Of a stretch of DNA of 64,000 bases, positions 51,705 through 59,331 are shown piece after piece. Under the pieces are notes generated by a model. That model ran no database searches, had not been told where the DNA came from, and saw nothing but the letters and a program-made list of their open reading frames with translations. Each line of letters opens with the position of its first letter. Position 1 is the first letter of the stretch. A program made the position numbers and the translations under genes. The stretch is taken from the NCBI RefSeq assembly GCF_009755665.1, contig NZ_CP046622.1, positions 3,348,001 through 3,412,000 of the forward strand, written 5' to 3'. The DNA is from Variovorax paradoxus. Lineage in GTDB: Bacteria; Pseudomonadota; Gammaproteobacteria; Burkholderiales; Burkholderiaceae_C.

Positions 51705-52370
51705 ATGCATGAATCCGTCTCGCGCCTGCTTGACTACGCCCGCCGAAAGTCTCCCGAATTCGCCAGACCGGGGAACGACTTTGCGCGCCTACAGGTGCAG
51801 CTCCAAGTGTCTTCAGCAACCCTCACCAACTGGAAAAGCCGCGGCATCTCGAAAGAAGGCGCCATTCGCGCCGAGCGCGAACTTGGGTGCTCTGCCAACT
51901 GGATTCTCACCGGCGAAGGAGATGAGGACGCACAAGCGAAGGCGGTCGACACCGCCGAGTTCGTAGAAGTGCGCCGAGTCGATGTGTCGTTCTCCAACGG
52001 CGAGGGCCGGATCGTCTACAACGAAGACGACCGGCCTCCCCTCTCGTTCAGGGCAGACTACCTTCGAAAGCTCGGAATCAACAAAGGGAATGCCATCGTT
52101 GTGGATGCCATCGGCATCAGCAATGAGCCGAAGATTCGCGATGGCGCCGTGGTGCTCTTGAATCGCGCCGACAAAACCCGCCTCAATGGAGAGTTCTATG
52201 CCTTCCGCGTCGACGGCGAACTGCTCATCAAGCGACTGCAAACCGTCGAGGGCGTCGGAATTCTTGCGATTGCAGAGAACAGCGACTTCAAGCCGAAACA
52301 GAAGATATACACCGCGGCCGACGATTTCGAAGTGATCGGTCGCGCGGTCTGGACCGGCATCGAGCTTTAA
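51705..52370 (+). CDS. cI: CI-type prophage repressor with S24 domain
   Basis: The 221-residue protein has an N-terminal HTH domain (LQVSSATLTNWKSRGISKEGA, in part) near residues 30-55 and a C-terminal S24 peptidase-like domain. The Ser-Lys pair appears to be S139 (GISNEPKIRDG) and K176 (LLIKRL). The usual SMEP part reads SNEP, and no clear Ala-Gly or Cys-Gly cleavage pair is seen in the linker. It should hold the prophage silent by binding the five operator sites. Release may be by self-cleavage or by an antirepressor; sequence alone does not decide. The ATG at 51705 is the best start. Confidence 0.88.
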   Translation: MHESVSRLLDYARRKSPEFARPGNDFARLQVQLQVSSATLTNWKSRGISKEGAIRAERELGCSANWILTGEGDEDAQAKAVDTAEFVEVRRVDVSFSNGEGRIVYNEDDRPPLSFRADYLRKLGINKGNAIVVDAIGISNEPKIRDGAVVLLNRADKTRLNGEFYAFRVDGELLIKRLQTVEGVGILAIAENSDFKPKQKIYTAADDFEVIGRAVWTGIEL

Positions 52371-52373
52371 CGC

Positions 52374-52892
52374 TCAGGTGCCAGGAGCCCTGCATCCTTG
52401 GCGGTCGCATTCAGCCTGAAGCCGATCCACCAATCGGTCGGCGCCCGACACACGGTTTTGGCACGTTGTCGCGGCCGCTTGCATCTCAGATGCGATAGCC
52501 TGATTGCGCGTCGCCCCAGCGAGATTGTTGTTTGAACTCGCGGTGCGTGACGCCATCGCGCGTTGTTGCTCTTCGCAAGCCACACGCTGCCGATCCGCGT
52601 CGAGCTTCGCATCGTTGAGCTTTACCCAGCGCTCACGCTGCATGCGCTCATCGGCCAGGGTGTCCGTAAAAGTTTTCTTGTCTCCGCCACTGCCAGGCGC
52701 GCCAGCGGGCGACACAGCCGCTTTAGTCGGATCGGGACCTGAAGCCGGCCGCACTTCGACCTTACTACCCGCGCTACCGGCACACGGCGTCTGCTGAAAC
52801 TGCAGCTTGCCAGTCGCATCGGGGCATTTGTAGACCTGCGCCGTTGCACTCGAGGCAGCGACAAGACAACACAGCACAAACAACAGCTTCAC
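52374..52892 (-). CDS. Secreted DUF4124-domain protein beside cI
   Basis: The 172-residue protein (GTG start with a GGAGGG ribosome site) has a signal peptide ending near SATA and then a DUF4124 motif (VYKCPDATGKLQFQQTPC) near residues 20-38. The remainder is a Gly/Pro linker and a helical, cysteine-containing region. It lies convergent to cI, and its upstream DNA is adjacent to the rightward early promoter. A gene here is often made in the lysogen. A role in changing the envelope or blocking superinfection is possible, but that is inference. Confidence 0.72.
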   Translation of the reverse strand: MKLLFVLCCLVAASSATAQVYKCPDATGKLQFQQTPCAGSAGSKVEVRPASGPDPTKAAVSPAGAPGSGGDKKTFTDTLADERMQRERWVKLNDAKLDADRQRVACEEQQRAMASRTASSNNNLAGATRNQAIASEMQAAATTCQNRVSGADRLVDRLQAECDRQGCRAPGT

Positions 52893-52948
52893 GAGTCCCT
52901 CCGATTCGAGCTTTAAGCGGCCCGTCAACTAATTTTGCTCGACTCACT

Positions 52949-52988
52949 TAAACACCGTGTTGACAGACTTATAAACGCCATGTTTAAT
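52949..52988 (+). promoter_or_regulatory. Early rightward promoter with two repressor operators
   Basis: The sites TAAAC-ACCGT-GTTGA (52949-52963) and TAAAC-GCCAT-GTTTA (52972-52986) match the operators at 51634-51686 and have the same 23-base spacing. TTGACA (52960-52965) and TTTAAT (52983-52988), 17 bases apart, give a promoter of the same build as the cro promoter. It should drive the gene run from 53014 to 59331 and be shut by CI. Confidence 0.8.
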
Positions 52989-53013
52989 TCGCCATCCCAA
53001 CCAAGGAGTTGCT

Positions 53014-53217
53014 ATGGCGAAATCGATCACCGCGGGCCGCAGGTACCGCTGCTACTACACCCCACGCGACAAGCTGGGGCACCTCACCCAGTCGGAAACC
53101 GGCTACCTCCCGTTCGTGCAGCTTCGCGCCGCTAACGCTGAAGACGCCCAAGTTGCCGCCAACCACGTCACCGGCTGCCCCGTCGCCGATGTCGTTCGCC
53201 TCGAGCACGCGAGCTAA
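53014..53217 (+). CDS. Small early phage protein (67 aa)
   Basis: The first gene of the rightward early operon codes a basic protein with two strands and two helices (TAGRRYRCYYTPRDK). I recognise no family. Its start is 26 bases after the -10 box, leaving a very short leader. Confidence 0.65.
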   Translation: MAKSITAGRRYRCYYTPRDKLGHLTQSETGYLPFVQLRAANAEDAQVAANHVTGCPVADVVRLEHAS

Positions 53218-53220
53218 GCG

Positions 53221-53595
53221 ATGCGCGGCGTCAAAGCTCACCACGCCACGAGCACGGGCGCAGCCTCAGGCTTTATCCCGACCGGCTCGACGCGCGTAGA
53301 CATCTGGATTCGCAAGGTCGGCACTCGCCGCCAGGCGTTCTACCGCTGCCCCGCCGTTGGCGTCTCGGCATGGCAGGCCATGGGGCTCCCGCTAGCCGAC
53401 AAGGCGCTCAAGGCAGGCACCGTCTCGCTGCCCGGCATCGAAGGCGGAACCGTTCGCCTTCATACCGAAGACGCGCCCACGCACCCGATGCACGAAGCGT
53501 TCGGCAGGCAGGCGCAAGCCCTCAACGGTCAGATCGACGCGTTGAACCTTTCGGCCGCTGGCGCGGCGCCGGCCATGCAAGGCGGTGTCGCATGA
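53221..53595 (+). CDS. Early phage protein (124 aa)
   Basis: The protein has a basic N-terminus and a compact middle (VDIWIRKVGTRRQAFYRCPA). It follows the 67-aa gene by three bases. No recognised domain; it may be a DNA- or RNA-binding early protein. Confidence 0.6.
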   Translation: MRGVKAHHATSTGAASGFIPTGSTRVDIWIRKVGTRRQAFYRCPAVGVSAWQAMGLPLADKALKAGTVSLPGIEGGTVRLHTEDAPTHPMHEAFGRQAQALNGQIDALNLSAAGAAPAMQGGVA

Positions 53596-53933
53596 GCATC
53601 GCGCAGCACACGCCGGGGCCGTGGTTCGTCGAGCCGTGCACCGAAGGCCCGAGCTGCGGCATGTGGTCGGTGGCCCGCTGGAATCCCGCGCCGGAACCCG
53701 GGTACGACTACGAGTCCATGATCGACGCGCACGGCGGCGAAGCACTGTTCGGCAGCCCCGCCGAGGCCCGCGCCGCCATCGCCAAGGCCGAGGCAGTCGA
53801 CGACTACAAGGGCGTCCGCTGCATCTGTGTCCAGACAGGGTGCCGCGCAGGCCCCGGATGCCCGCACTACGGCGCCAACTGCAGGGGCCACATCACCGCC
53901 ATCGCCGAGGCCACCGGGAGCGCAGCATCGTGA
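53592..53933 (+). CDS. Early phage protein with cysteine cluster (113 aa)
   Basis: The protein starts IAQHTPGPWFVEP, a start often seen in small phage proteins, and ends with a run of cysteines (CICVQTGCRAGPGC...NCRGH) that may bind zinc. It overlaps the gene before by ATGA and the next gene by GTGA. No function known. Confidence 0.65.
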   Translation: MSIAQHTPGPWFVEPCTEGPSCGMWSVARWNPAPEPGYDYESMIDAHGGEALFGSPAEARAAIAKAEAVDDYKGVRCICVQTGCRAGPGCPHYGANCRGHITAIAEATGSAAS

Positions 53934-54241
53934 GCGCCGTCCCCTTCGCCTATGTTCGCGACACCTACGGCGTGCCCGCAGCTATCGGCCGGCGCGTCAC
54001 CGTCGATGGCAGGCCTGGCGTGATCGCCGAGGACCGCGGCCATTACATCGGCGTCAACTTCGACGCCCACAAGCCGGGCGACATCCGCAACGCGCATCCG
54101 ACCTGGAAGGTTGAATACCTCGGCATGGGCGCGGTGCGCCCGATGACGCGCAGCCAGCGCCGCTACGAAGCCTTCCTCGATGCGGATTCCGGCCTGCGCT
54201 TCGGTGAATGGCTGCGCACAACGTGGGCGAAGGCGGTCTGA
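53930..54241 (+). CDS. Early phage protein (103 aa, GTG start)
   Basis: The product has a strand-rich N-terminal part (RVTVDGRPGVIAEDRGHYIGV) and a helical, basic C-terminal part. The GTG overlaps the stop before it. I recognise no family. Confidence 0.62.
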   Translation: MSAVPFAYVRDTYGVPAAIGRRVTVDGRPGVIAEDRGHYIGVNFDAHKPGDIRNAHPTWKVEYLGMGAVRPMTRSQRRYEAFLDADSGLRFGEWLRTTWAKAV

Positions 54242-54513
54242 TGGCCTTCCTCTTTCGCTGCCCCGAGTGCCGCACGCGGCGTCGCAGCCATGGCCTGTTC
54301 ACGCAGCACCTGCGCGAAACCGGCCATCGCCTGTGCCGGTGTGGCGGATACCACTACGAGCACCGCCCGGGTTCGCCCTACTGCGAGCGCAACCCAATGA
54401 GCGCGGCGCTGCTCGCGAGCCGGCACGGCGCCTCTGACGAAGAGGTGTTCGACATCGCGCTCGAGATTGCCCTCACCACTCCGGGCCGCGCCGTCGCGGC
54501 CTGCCCTTTCTGA
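54241..54513 (+). CDS. Zinc-ribbon-like early protein (90 aa)
   Basis: The protein begins FLFRCPECRTRRRSHGL and has further cysteines and histidines (HLCR-like RLCRCGGYHYEH, SPYCERN), so it likely binds one or two zinc ions. The start shares a base with the stop before it. Its role may be in transcription or DNA contact, but no family is recognised. Confidence 0.62.
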   Translation: MAFLFRCPECRTRRRSHGLFTQHLRETGHRLCRCGGYHYEHRPGSPYCERNPMSAALLASRHGASDEEVFDIALEIALTTPGRAVAACPF

Positions 54514-54523
54514 AAGGCCGGCC

Positions 54524-54685
54524 ATGCGCTCGACCTCATTTCAAGAAACCGGCGTTGGCCTTCTGAGGACATCGCCCGTGAAGCCCATCCCGGGCTTTCT
54601 CGCGACCGCCGCTGCGTTGGCGGTCTTCATCGTCCTGCCCATCGTGCTTGCCGCGATGTGTGTCTACGGCTGGAGCACACCATGA
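54524..54685 (+). CDS. Small membrane protein (53 aa)
   Basis: One hydrophobic segment near residues 25-48 (ATAAALAVFIVLPIVLAAMC) makes this a likely one-helix membrane protein. Such small genes are frequent in early phage operons and can act on the host envelope. The function is unknown. Confidence 0.55.
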   Translation: MRSTSFQETGVGLLRTSPVKPIPGFLATAAALAVFIVLPIVLAAMCVYGWSTP

Positions 54686-54849
54686 TTGTGATCGTTTCCC
54701 CTCGCCCGCGGCGCCCCAAGCAGCCGCAACAAACCGGACCCATCGGCGGCCTCGCCGACAGCCGATTCCATTACACGCCGAGCTTCGCGACCGACATCCG
54801 CAAGACGCTCAAGCGCATCCGCGCAGAGCAGCGAGGTACGCGGCCATGA
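54682..54849 (+). CDS. Small basic early protein (55 aa)
   Basis: A short, basic, proline-rich protein that ends in KTLKRIRAEQRG, suggesting contact with nucleic acid or ribosomal parts. It overlaps both neighbours by ATGA. No recognised family. Confidence 0.5.
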   Translation: MIVIVSPRPRRPKQPQQTGPIGGLADSRFHYTPSFATDIRKTLKRIRAEQRGTRP

Positions 54850-55190
54850 CGACGACCACCACCGGCGTTTTCTTCGTGGGCAAGGACTATCCGGGCCGCC
54901 CCGCCGTCAGCGAACACCACGACGACAGCAAGACCTTCGTGCTGAAGATGCGCGTGATCGACAACCAAGGCCCCGGCCGCGTCGAGGGCTACGTCGTGCG
55001 TTGGCCCGGCGCCGCCGCCGAAGCGTGGCGCAAAGCCAACCCCGCAATCAAGGCCGGCGATGCGCTGCGCCTGGTGCTCATCAATCCGCGCTCGCTTCTC
55101 GGGCCGCGCGGCACCCCCGAAACCAGCGCCCAGGTCAGCACATGCGAGCTGCTGCCGGCGCGCGCACCCGCCACGGCGCAAGCCGCCTAA
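54846..55190 (+). CDS. Early phage protein (114 aa)
   Basis: The product has a likely OB-like strand pattern (TFVLKMRVIDNQG, GYVVRWPG, GDALRLVLINPRS) and an Ala-rich end. It lies just before the dNMP kinase gene. A DNA-binding role is possible but not shown. Confidence 0.58.
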   Translation: MTTTTTGVFFVGKDYPGRPAVSEHHDDSKTFVLKMRVIDNQGPGRVEGYVVRWPGAAAEAWRKANPAIKAGDALRLVLINPRSLLGPRGTPETSAQVSTCELLPARAPATAQAA

Positions 55191-55209
55191 CCCTTTCGAG
55201 ATTTCACAC

Positions 55210-55905
55210 ATGAAACAACACATCATCGGCTTGTCAGGCTGGGCAGGCTCCGGAAAAGACACCGTGGCCGATCTGCTCGTGGCGCACGCGCACTTCCGCA
55301 AGCTCGCCTTCGCTGACGCCCTCCGCGCAGAGGTCGCCGACGCCTTCGGGTTGACGCTCAAGGAACTGGCAACCCCGCACCTGAAGAGCACGCCCAACAC
55401 GGCCCTGCGGATGCGCGGCGCGCCGCGCGACTTCCTCGCTGCCGTGGTGCTATCGCTCAGCGTGGCCGCACCCGACCACCGCACGCCGCTCAGCGACGAA
55501 TGGCTCGACCTGCCGCGCACGCCGCGGCAAATCCTGCAGTGGTGGGGCACCGAGTACCGCCGGTCGCAGCATGGCCGCTATTGGACGCGCGCCCTTTTGT
55601 CCCGGCTGGTGGAATACCAGCGCAACGGCGAAAAGCGGTTCGTCATTACTGATGTGCGCTTCGACAACGAAGCCGACACCCTGCGCACCGCCGGCGGAAC
55701 CATCTGGCAGGTCACCCGGCCAGGCTACTGCGGCGAGGGAGAGAACGCCCACGTCAGCGCGACCAATGGCACCCGGTTTCAGCCCGAAGCGGTCATCGCC
55801 AACCTGCACGATGTTCGCCATCTGCAGGGCTTGGTGCTGACCGAATTCATCGCGCGAGACTTCGGGCTCGACCGCGCAAGCATTCGATTTGCGGTGAACG
55901 CATGA
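55210..55905 (+). CDS. Deoxynucleoside monophosphate kinase
   Basis: The 231-residue enzyme has the P-loop GWAGSGKDTVAD near residues 10-21, a later QILQWWGTEYRR element and the FVITDVRFDNEAD motif near 150-162, which fit the phage dNMP kinase family (T4 gp1-like). It gives dNDPs for phage DNA synthesis. Some phage members accept modified dNMPs, which is of interest because a cytosine methyltransferase gene follows with a four-base overlap. Confidence 0.85.
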   Translation: MKQHIIGLSGWAGSGKDTVADLLVAHAHFRKLAFADALRAEVADAFGLTLKELATPHLKSTPNTALRMRGAPRDFLAAVVLSLSVAAPDHRTPLSDEWLDLPRTPRQILQWWGTEYRRSQHGRYWTRALLSRLVEYQRNGEKRFVITDVRFDNEADTLRTAGGTIWQVTRPGYCGEGENAHVSATNGTRFQPEAVIANLHDVRHLQGLVLTEFIARDFGLDRASIRFAVNA

Positions 55906-56819
55906 GAGCTATCGACCTCTTCGCAGGTGCCGGCGGGTTCTCCACCGGCGCCGTGCAGGCTGGATGCACAGTGGTGTGGGCGGGCAACCACTGGCAAGCC
56001 GCGGTGGACGTTCACGCCGCCAACCACCCACACACCGAGCACGCATGCCAGGACTTGCAGCAAGCCGACTGGCGCGCAGTGCCCGCCCACGATCTTCTTC
56101 TGGCCTCCCCCGCCTGCCAAGGGCACAGCCCGGCGCGCGGCAAAGAGAAGCCGCACCACGACGCGCTGCGCAGCACCGCGTGGGCGGTCGTCTCGGCAGC
56201 CGAGTACCACCGCCCGCCGGTGCTGATCGTGGAGAACGTTCCCGAGTTCTCCGATTGGGCGCTCTATCCTGCGTGGCAGCTTGCGATGGAAGCGCTGGGG
56301 TACGCCCTTGCACCGATGGTGATCGATGCAGCGAATCACGGCGTGCCTCAACATCGGAGCCGGCTGTTCATCGTCGGCACACGCAGCAAGCACCCGATTT
56401 CCCTGAAGCTGCCCCAGCGCGAGCACGTTCCCGCGAGCGCTATCGTGAATTTCGACGCGGGCGCATGGTCCCCCATCCGCACGGCGAAGCGCAGCCCCGC
56501 GACGCTTCGGCGCATCCACCAAGGCCGCCGCGACCTCGGTTGTGGGCGCTTCCTAATTCCGTACTACGGCAGCGGCTCGGGACTCACCGGGCGGAGCATC
56601 CATAGACCTATCGGAACCATCACTACGGTTGACCGCTGGGGCGTAGTGCGCGGCAACCGCATGCGGATGCTCCGAGCAGACGAAGCGCGCGCCGCGATGG
56701 GCTTTCCGGGTGACTACCAACTCCCGGCGCAACACAAGGCCGCGATGCACATGCTGGGCAACGCCGTTTGCCCGCCTGTCGCACGCGATCTGATCGCCAG
56801 CCTCTTGGAGGCCGCATGA
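55902..56819 (+). CDS. DNA (cytosine-5-) methyltransferase
   Basis: The 305-residue enzyme methylates C5 of cytosine in DNA. Family motifs: DLFAGAGGFS (motif I), ASPACQGHS with the catalytic Cys (motif IV, reading PAC where PPC is usual), IVENVPEF (motif VI), QHRSRLF (motif VIII) and GNAVCPPVA (motif X). The target-recognition part is short, so the recognition site may be simple. No restriction enzyme gene is next to it, so it is probably an orphan that protects phage DNA. It overlaps the kinase and PP-loop genes by four bases each. Confidence 0.93.
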   Translation: MRAIDLFAGAGGFSTGAVQAGCTVVWAGNHWQAAVDVHAANHPHTEHACQDLQQADWRAVPAHDLLLASPACQGHSPARGKEKPHHDALRSTAWAVVSAAEYHRPPVLIVENVPEFSDWALYPAWQLAMEALGYALAPMVIDAANHGVPQHRSRLFIVGTRSKHPISLKLPQREHVPASAIVNFDAGAWSPIRTAKRSPATLRRIHQGRRDLGCGRFLIPYYGSGSGLTGRSIHRPIGTITTVDRWGVVRGNRMRMLRADEARAAMGFPGDYQLPAQHKAAMHMLGNAVCPPVARDLIASLLEAA

Positions 56820-57571
56820 CCCGCATCGTTTGCCAGTTCTCATGCGGAGCCGCCTCGGCGGTCGCAACGAAGCTCGCGCTCGCCCAGTACAGCGGGACGC
56901 ACGACGTGCAGATCATCAATGCCTTCCTCAAGCAAGAGCACAAGGTCAACCGCCGGTTTCTGGCCGATTGTGAGAGTTGGCTCGCCCGCCCGGTCACTGT
57001 GCTGCGCGATGAAAAGTACGGCGCATCGACGGTTCAGGTCTTCCGGCGCGAACGCTTCATGAAGGGGCCGAACGGCGCGCCCTGCTCGCGTCTGCTCAAG
57101 CGCAAGCTGCTCGATGCGTGGAAGCAGCCAGGCGACATCATGGTGTTCGGCTACACCGCCGAGGAAGAAGACCGCCTAGACGACTTCCGCGAGCGAAATC
57201 CTGACCGCCCAGTGATCGCGCCGTTGATCGACCGCGGCCTCTCAAAGAGCGACTGCAAAGCGATGGTCGAGCGCGCCGGGCTCGTGCCTCCGCTCATGTA
57301 CCGCCTCGGCTATGACAACGCGAATTGCATCGGATGCGTGAAGGGCGGCGAGGGCTATTGGCGCGCGATTGCACAGGACTTCCCCGAAGAGTTTGAAGAG
57401 CTGTGCCAGGTGCAGGACGAGATTGGCGAAGGCGCTTACCTCTTCCGCGACCGAAAGACCGGTATCCGCTACTCGCTGCGCGACCTTCCGCCCGGCCCAG
57501 TCCGACGAAACGAAGCGCTGCCTTCGTGCTCCTTTTTTTGCGACATGGCCGAACAGGAGTACGCAGCATGA
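56816..57571 (+). CDS. PP-loop (PAPS reductase-like) protein with cysteine pairs
   Basis: The 251-residue protein starts with a PP-loop-like FSCGAASAVATKLAL, as in phage proteins of the PAPS-reductase/ATP pyrophosphatase group. Further marks are FGYTAEEEDRLDDFRERN and NCIGCVKGGEGYW, with another pair CSFFC near the end, which may hold an iron-sulphur cluster. Related proteins in phages are of unknown role; true PAPS reductase, sulphur transfer to nucleic acid and nucleotide activation are all possible. It shares overlapping ends with the methyltransferase gene. Confidence 0.78.
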   Translation: MTRIVCQFSCGAASAVATKLALAQYSGTHDVQIINAFLKQEHKVNRRFLADCESWLARPVTVLRDEKYGASTVQVFRRERFMKGPNGAPCSRLLKRKLLDAWKQPGDIMVFGYTAEEEDRLDDFRERNPDRPVIAPLIDRGLSKSDCKAMVERAGLVPPLMYRLGYDNANCIGCVKGGEGYWRAIAQDFPEEFEELCQVQDEIGEGAYLFRDRKTGIRYSLRDLPPGPVRRNEALPSCSFFCDMAEQEYAA

Positions 57572-58023
57572 AGCGCCGATACCCTCGCTCCAACGTCAAT
57601 CCGGCGACGTGGGCAATGCTCATCGCCGCACGCCAGGACACGCACCCAGGCACCGCCGATGACGTAATGCTCAAGCTGCACGATGCGTTTTGCCAGCTCA
57701 AGGCCGGCACGACCGACGATGACTTTTTCGACCGCCTCGCATCGTGCATTAACGTCGGACTCGTGCGCGCCGAACAGATCGACCCGGTATGTGTCGCGCC
57801 GATGGTCGCCGCGCGCGATGCGCTGATCCGATGCGACGGCATCCGCGGGCGCCATGGCCGCTATGGCTTCGACGGGCCCGGCCTCCACGCCATGACGGCA
57901 GGCCTCGAGGTCTACGAAGAAATGTTGCGCAACAGCACGCCGCAGCAGATGGCCGAGGCCGCAGCAACTTTCCACCACCTCACGCTGCGCCAGGCCGCAG
58001 CAGAACAGCGAGCGGCAGCATGA
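57568..58023 (+). CDS. Early phage protein (151 aa)
   Basis: A mostly helical product with a basic start (KRRYPRSNVNP) and regular helices such as ADDVMLKLHDAFCQLKAG. It overlaps both neighbours (ATGA). No recognised domain. Confidence 0.6.
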   Translation: MKRRYPRSNVNPATWAMLIAARQDTHPGTADDVMLKLHDAFCQLKAGTTDDDFFDRLASCINVGLVRAEQIDPVCVAPMVAARDALIRCDGIRGRHGRYGFDGPGLHAMTAGLEVYEEMLRNSTPQQMAEAAATFHHLTLRQAAAEQRAAA

Positions 58024-58379
58024 GCAGCAGGACCGCCCTTTGGCGCGTAGTGAAGCGCCTTGCCCCGGAGCTGGAACCATCCCGACGCGTCGAGCTGGTC
58101 GAAGCCATTCTCACAACCACCGACGCGATGGCGGCAACCGAGATTGCCTCAGCCGGCCCGCTCGTGTCCGTGGCTGGGGTCGATGTCACCGCCAACCGGA
58201 TGACGGTCGAGTTTCACAACCCCCACGACCTGCACACGCTGCAGGACGCGGCGCGCCTGGTGCGCCGCTCTGGGTATCCGCTTAGCGCAGAGGCGCTCGA
58301 AGGCTTGCACGCCCGGCTCAACGCTGCCGCCGCGCTGCAAAGACGCCTTCGCAGCACACACCAGAAGGTTCCCGCATGA
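58020..58379 (+). CDS. Early phage protein (119 aa)
   Basis: A helical protein with a strand-rich centre (VSVAGVDVTANRMTVEFHNP) and a basic end. The start and stop overlap neighbours by ATGA. No family is recognised. Confidence 0.6.
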   Translation: MSSRTALWRVVKRLAPELEPSRRVELVEAILTTTDAMAATEIASAGPLVSVAGVDVTANRMTVEFHNPHDLHTLQDAARLVRRSGYPLSAEALEGLHARLNAAAALQRRLRSTHQKVPA

Positions 58380-59134
58380 GTCCGCCAGAATTCATCAATA
58401 CGCGCCGCGTGCCAGTCAGCCAATTCCCGCACGAGCGCCCCATCCTGTTCTCCGCGTCCATGGTGCGCGCGCTACTCGACGGCAGCAAGACGCAGACGCG
58501 GCGCGTGGTGAAGCCGCGGCGCGACCGAGGCATCGGCTGTGACCTGGCGCCGCATGAGATCGCCGGCGAGATCAATGGCGGCGACTTCACGAATGCCGTG
58601 TACGGCGCGCCGGGCGAGCGCCTATGGGTCCGTGAGTCATGGCAAGGTCCGCTCATCGATAGCGACCTCTTCGAACAACATGGCGGCGACATGGCCCCGT
58701 TCAGGAAGCCTGACTACTGCCGCTACGCCGCAGACGGTGGCCCGCGGCCCGAATACCTCGATGCCGACGATAGGTTGCGGCAAGGCTGGAAGCCAGGCAT
58801 TCACATGTTCCGCTGGGCCAGCCGCATCACTCTCGAAATCACCGGCGTTCGGATCGAGCGCCTGCAGTACATCACGGAAGCCGACGCCCTCGCCGAGGGT
58901 ACGCCCGGCGGCCACGGGACCGTACCCGGGTACGGCTATGCCGCGACACCAGTTGAGCACTACCGCTGGCTATGGGAATCGCTCAATGCCGCCGGACGCC
59001 CCGTGCTCCCCGCTGATCCACAAGCCAAGCGCTACTGCCGTGTGAAAGCGTGGCTCGACAAGCATCCCGACACCACGAGCTGGGCCGCAAACCCGTGGGT
59101 GTGGGTCGTTGAATTCAGGAGGTTAGAAAAATGA
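58376..59134 (+). CDS. ASCH/PUA-like phage protein
   Basis: The 252-residue protein has the pattern RPILFSASMVRALLDGSKTQTRR near residues 21-42 (in part here: MVRALLDGSKTQTRR), GERLWVRESW, FRWASRITLEITGVRIERLQ and ends with NPWVWVVEFRR. This is a very common phage protein with an ASCH/PUA-like fold and is likely to bind RNA or modified bases. The exact role is not known. It lies just before the AlpA-type gene. Confidence 0.8.
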   Translation: MSPPEFINTRRVPVSQFPHERPILFSASMVRALLDGSKTQTRRVVKPRRDRGIGCDLAPHEIAGEINGGDFTNAVYGAPGERLWVRESWQGPLIDSDLFEQHGGDMAPFRKPDYCRYAADGGPRPEYLDADDRLRQGWKPGIHMFRWASRITLEITGVRIERLQYITEADALAEGTPGGHGTVPGYGYAATPVEHYRWLWESLNAAGRPVLPADPQAKRYCRVKAWLDKHPDTTSWAANPWVWVVEFRRLEK

Positions 59135-59331
59135 AGCTGTTGCGCATCCCCGAGGTCTGCCAACGCGTGCGCCGCGGAAAGTCCACGATCTACAGCGAGG
59201 TCAAGAAGGGAACTTTCCCGGCGCCAATGAAGCAAGGCAGCGGCAACTACTGGCTGGAGTCGGAAATCGACGCCTACTTGCAGAAGCTCATTTCTGAGCG
59301 TCCAGCCAATCCGCCCACGCCTGCATCATGA
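59131..59331 (+). CDS. AlpA-family DNA-binding protein, possible excisionase
   Basis: The 66-residue protein has a MerR-like helix-turn-helix (LLRIPEVCQRVRRGKSTIYSEVKKGTFP in part: RRGKSTIYSEVKKG) and the YWLESEIDAYL end typical of AlpA and phage excisionases. It is the last gene of the early rightward operon and its last 44 bases overlap the end of the convergent integrase gene, so transcription of the two genes may interfere. Confidence 0.82.
   Translation: MKLLRIPEVCQRVRRGKSTIYSEVKKGTFPAPMKQGSGNYWLESEIDAYLQKLISERPANPPTPAS

Noticed and set aside
55902..56819. Restriction-modification system
   Set aside because: No restriction nuclease gene is next to the methyltransferase, so it is called an orphan.
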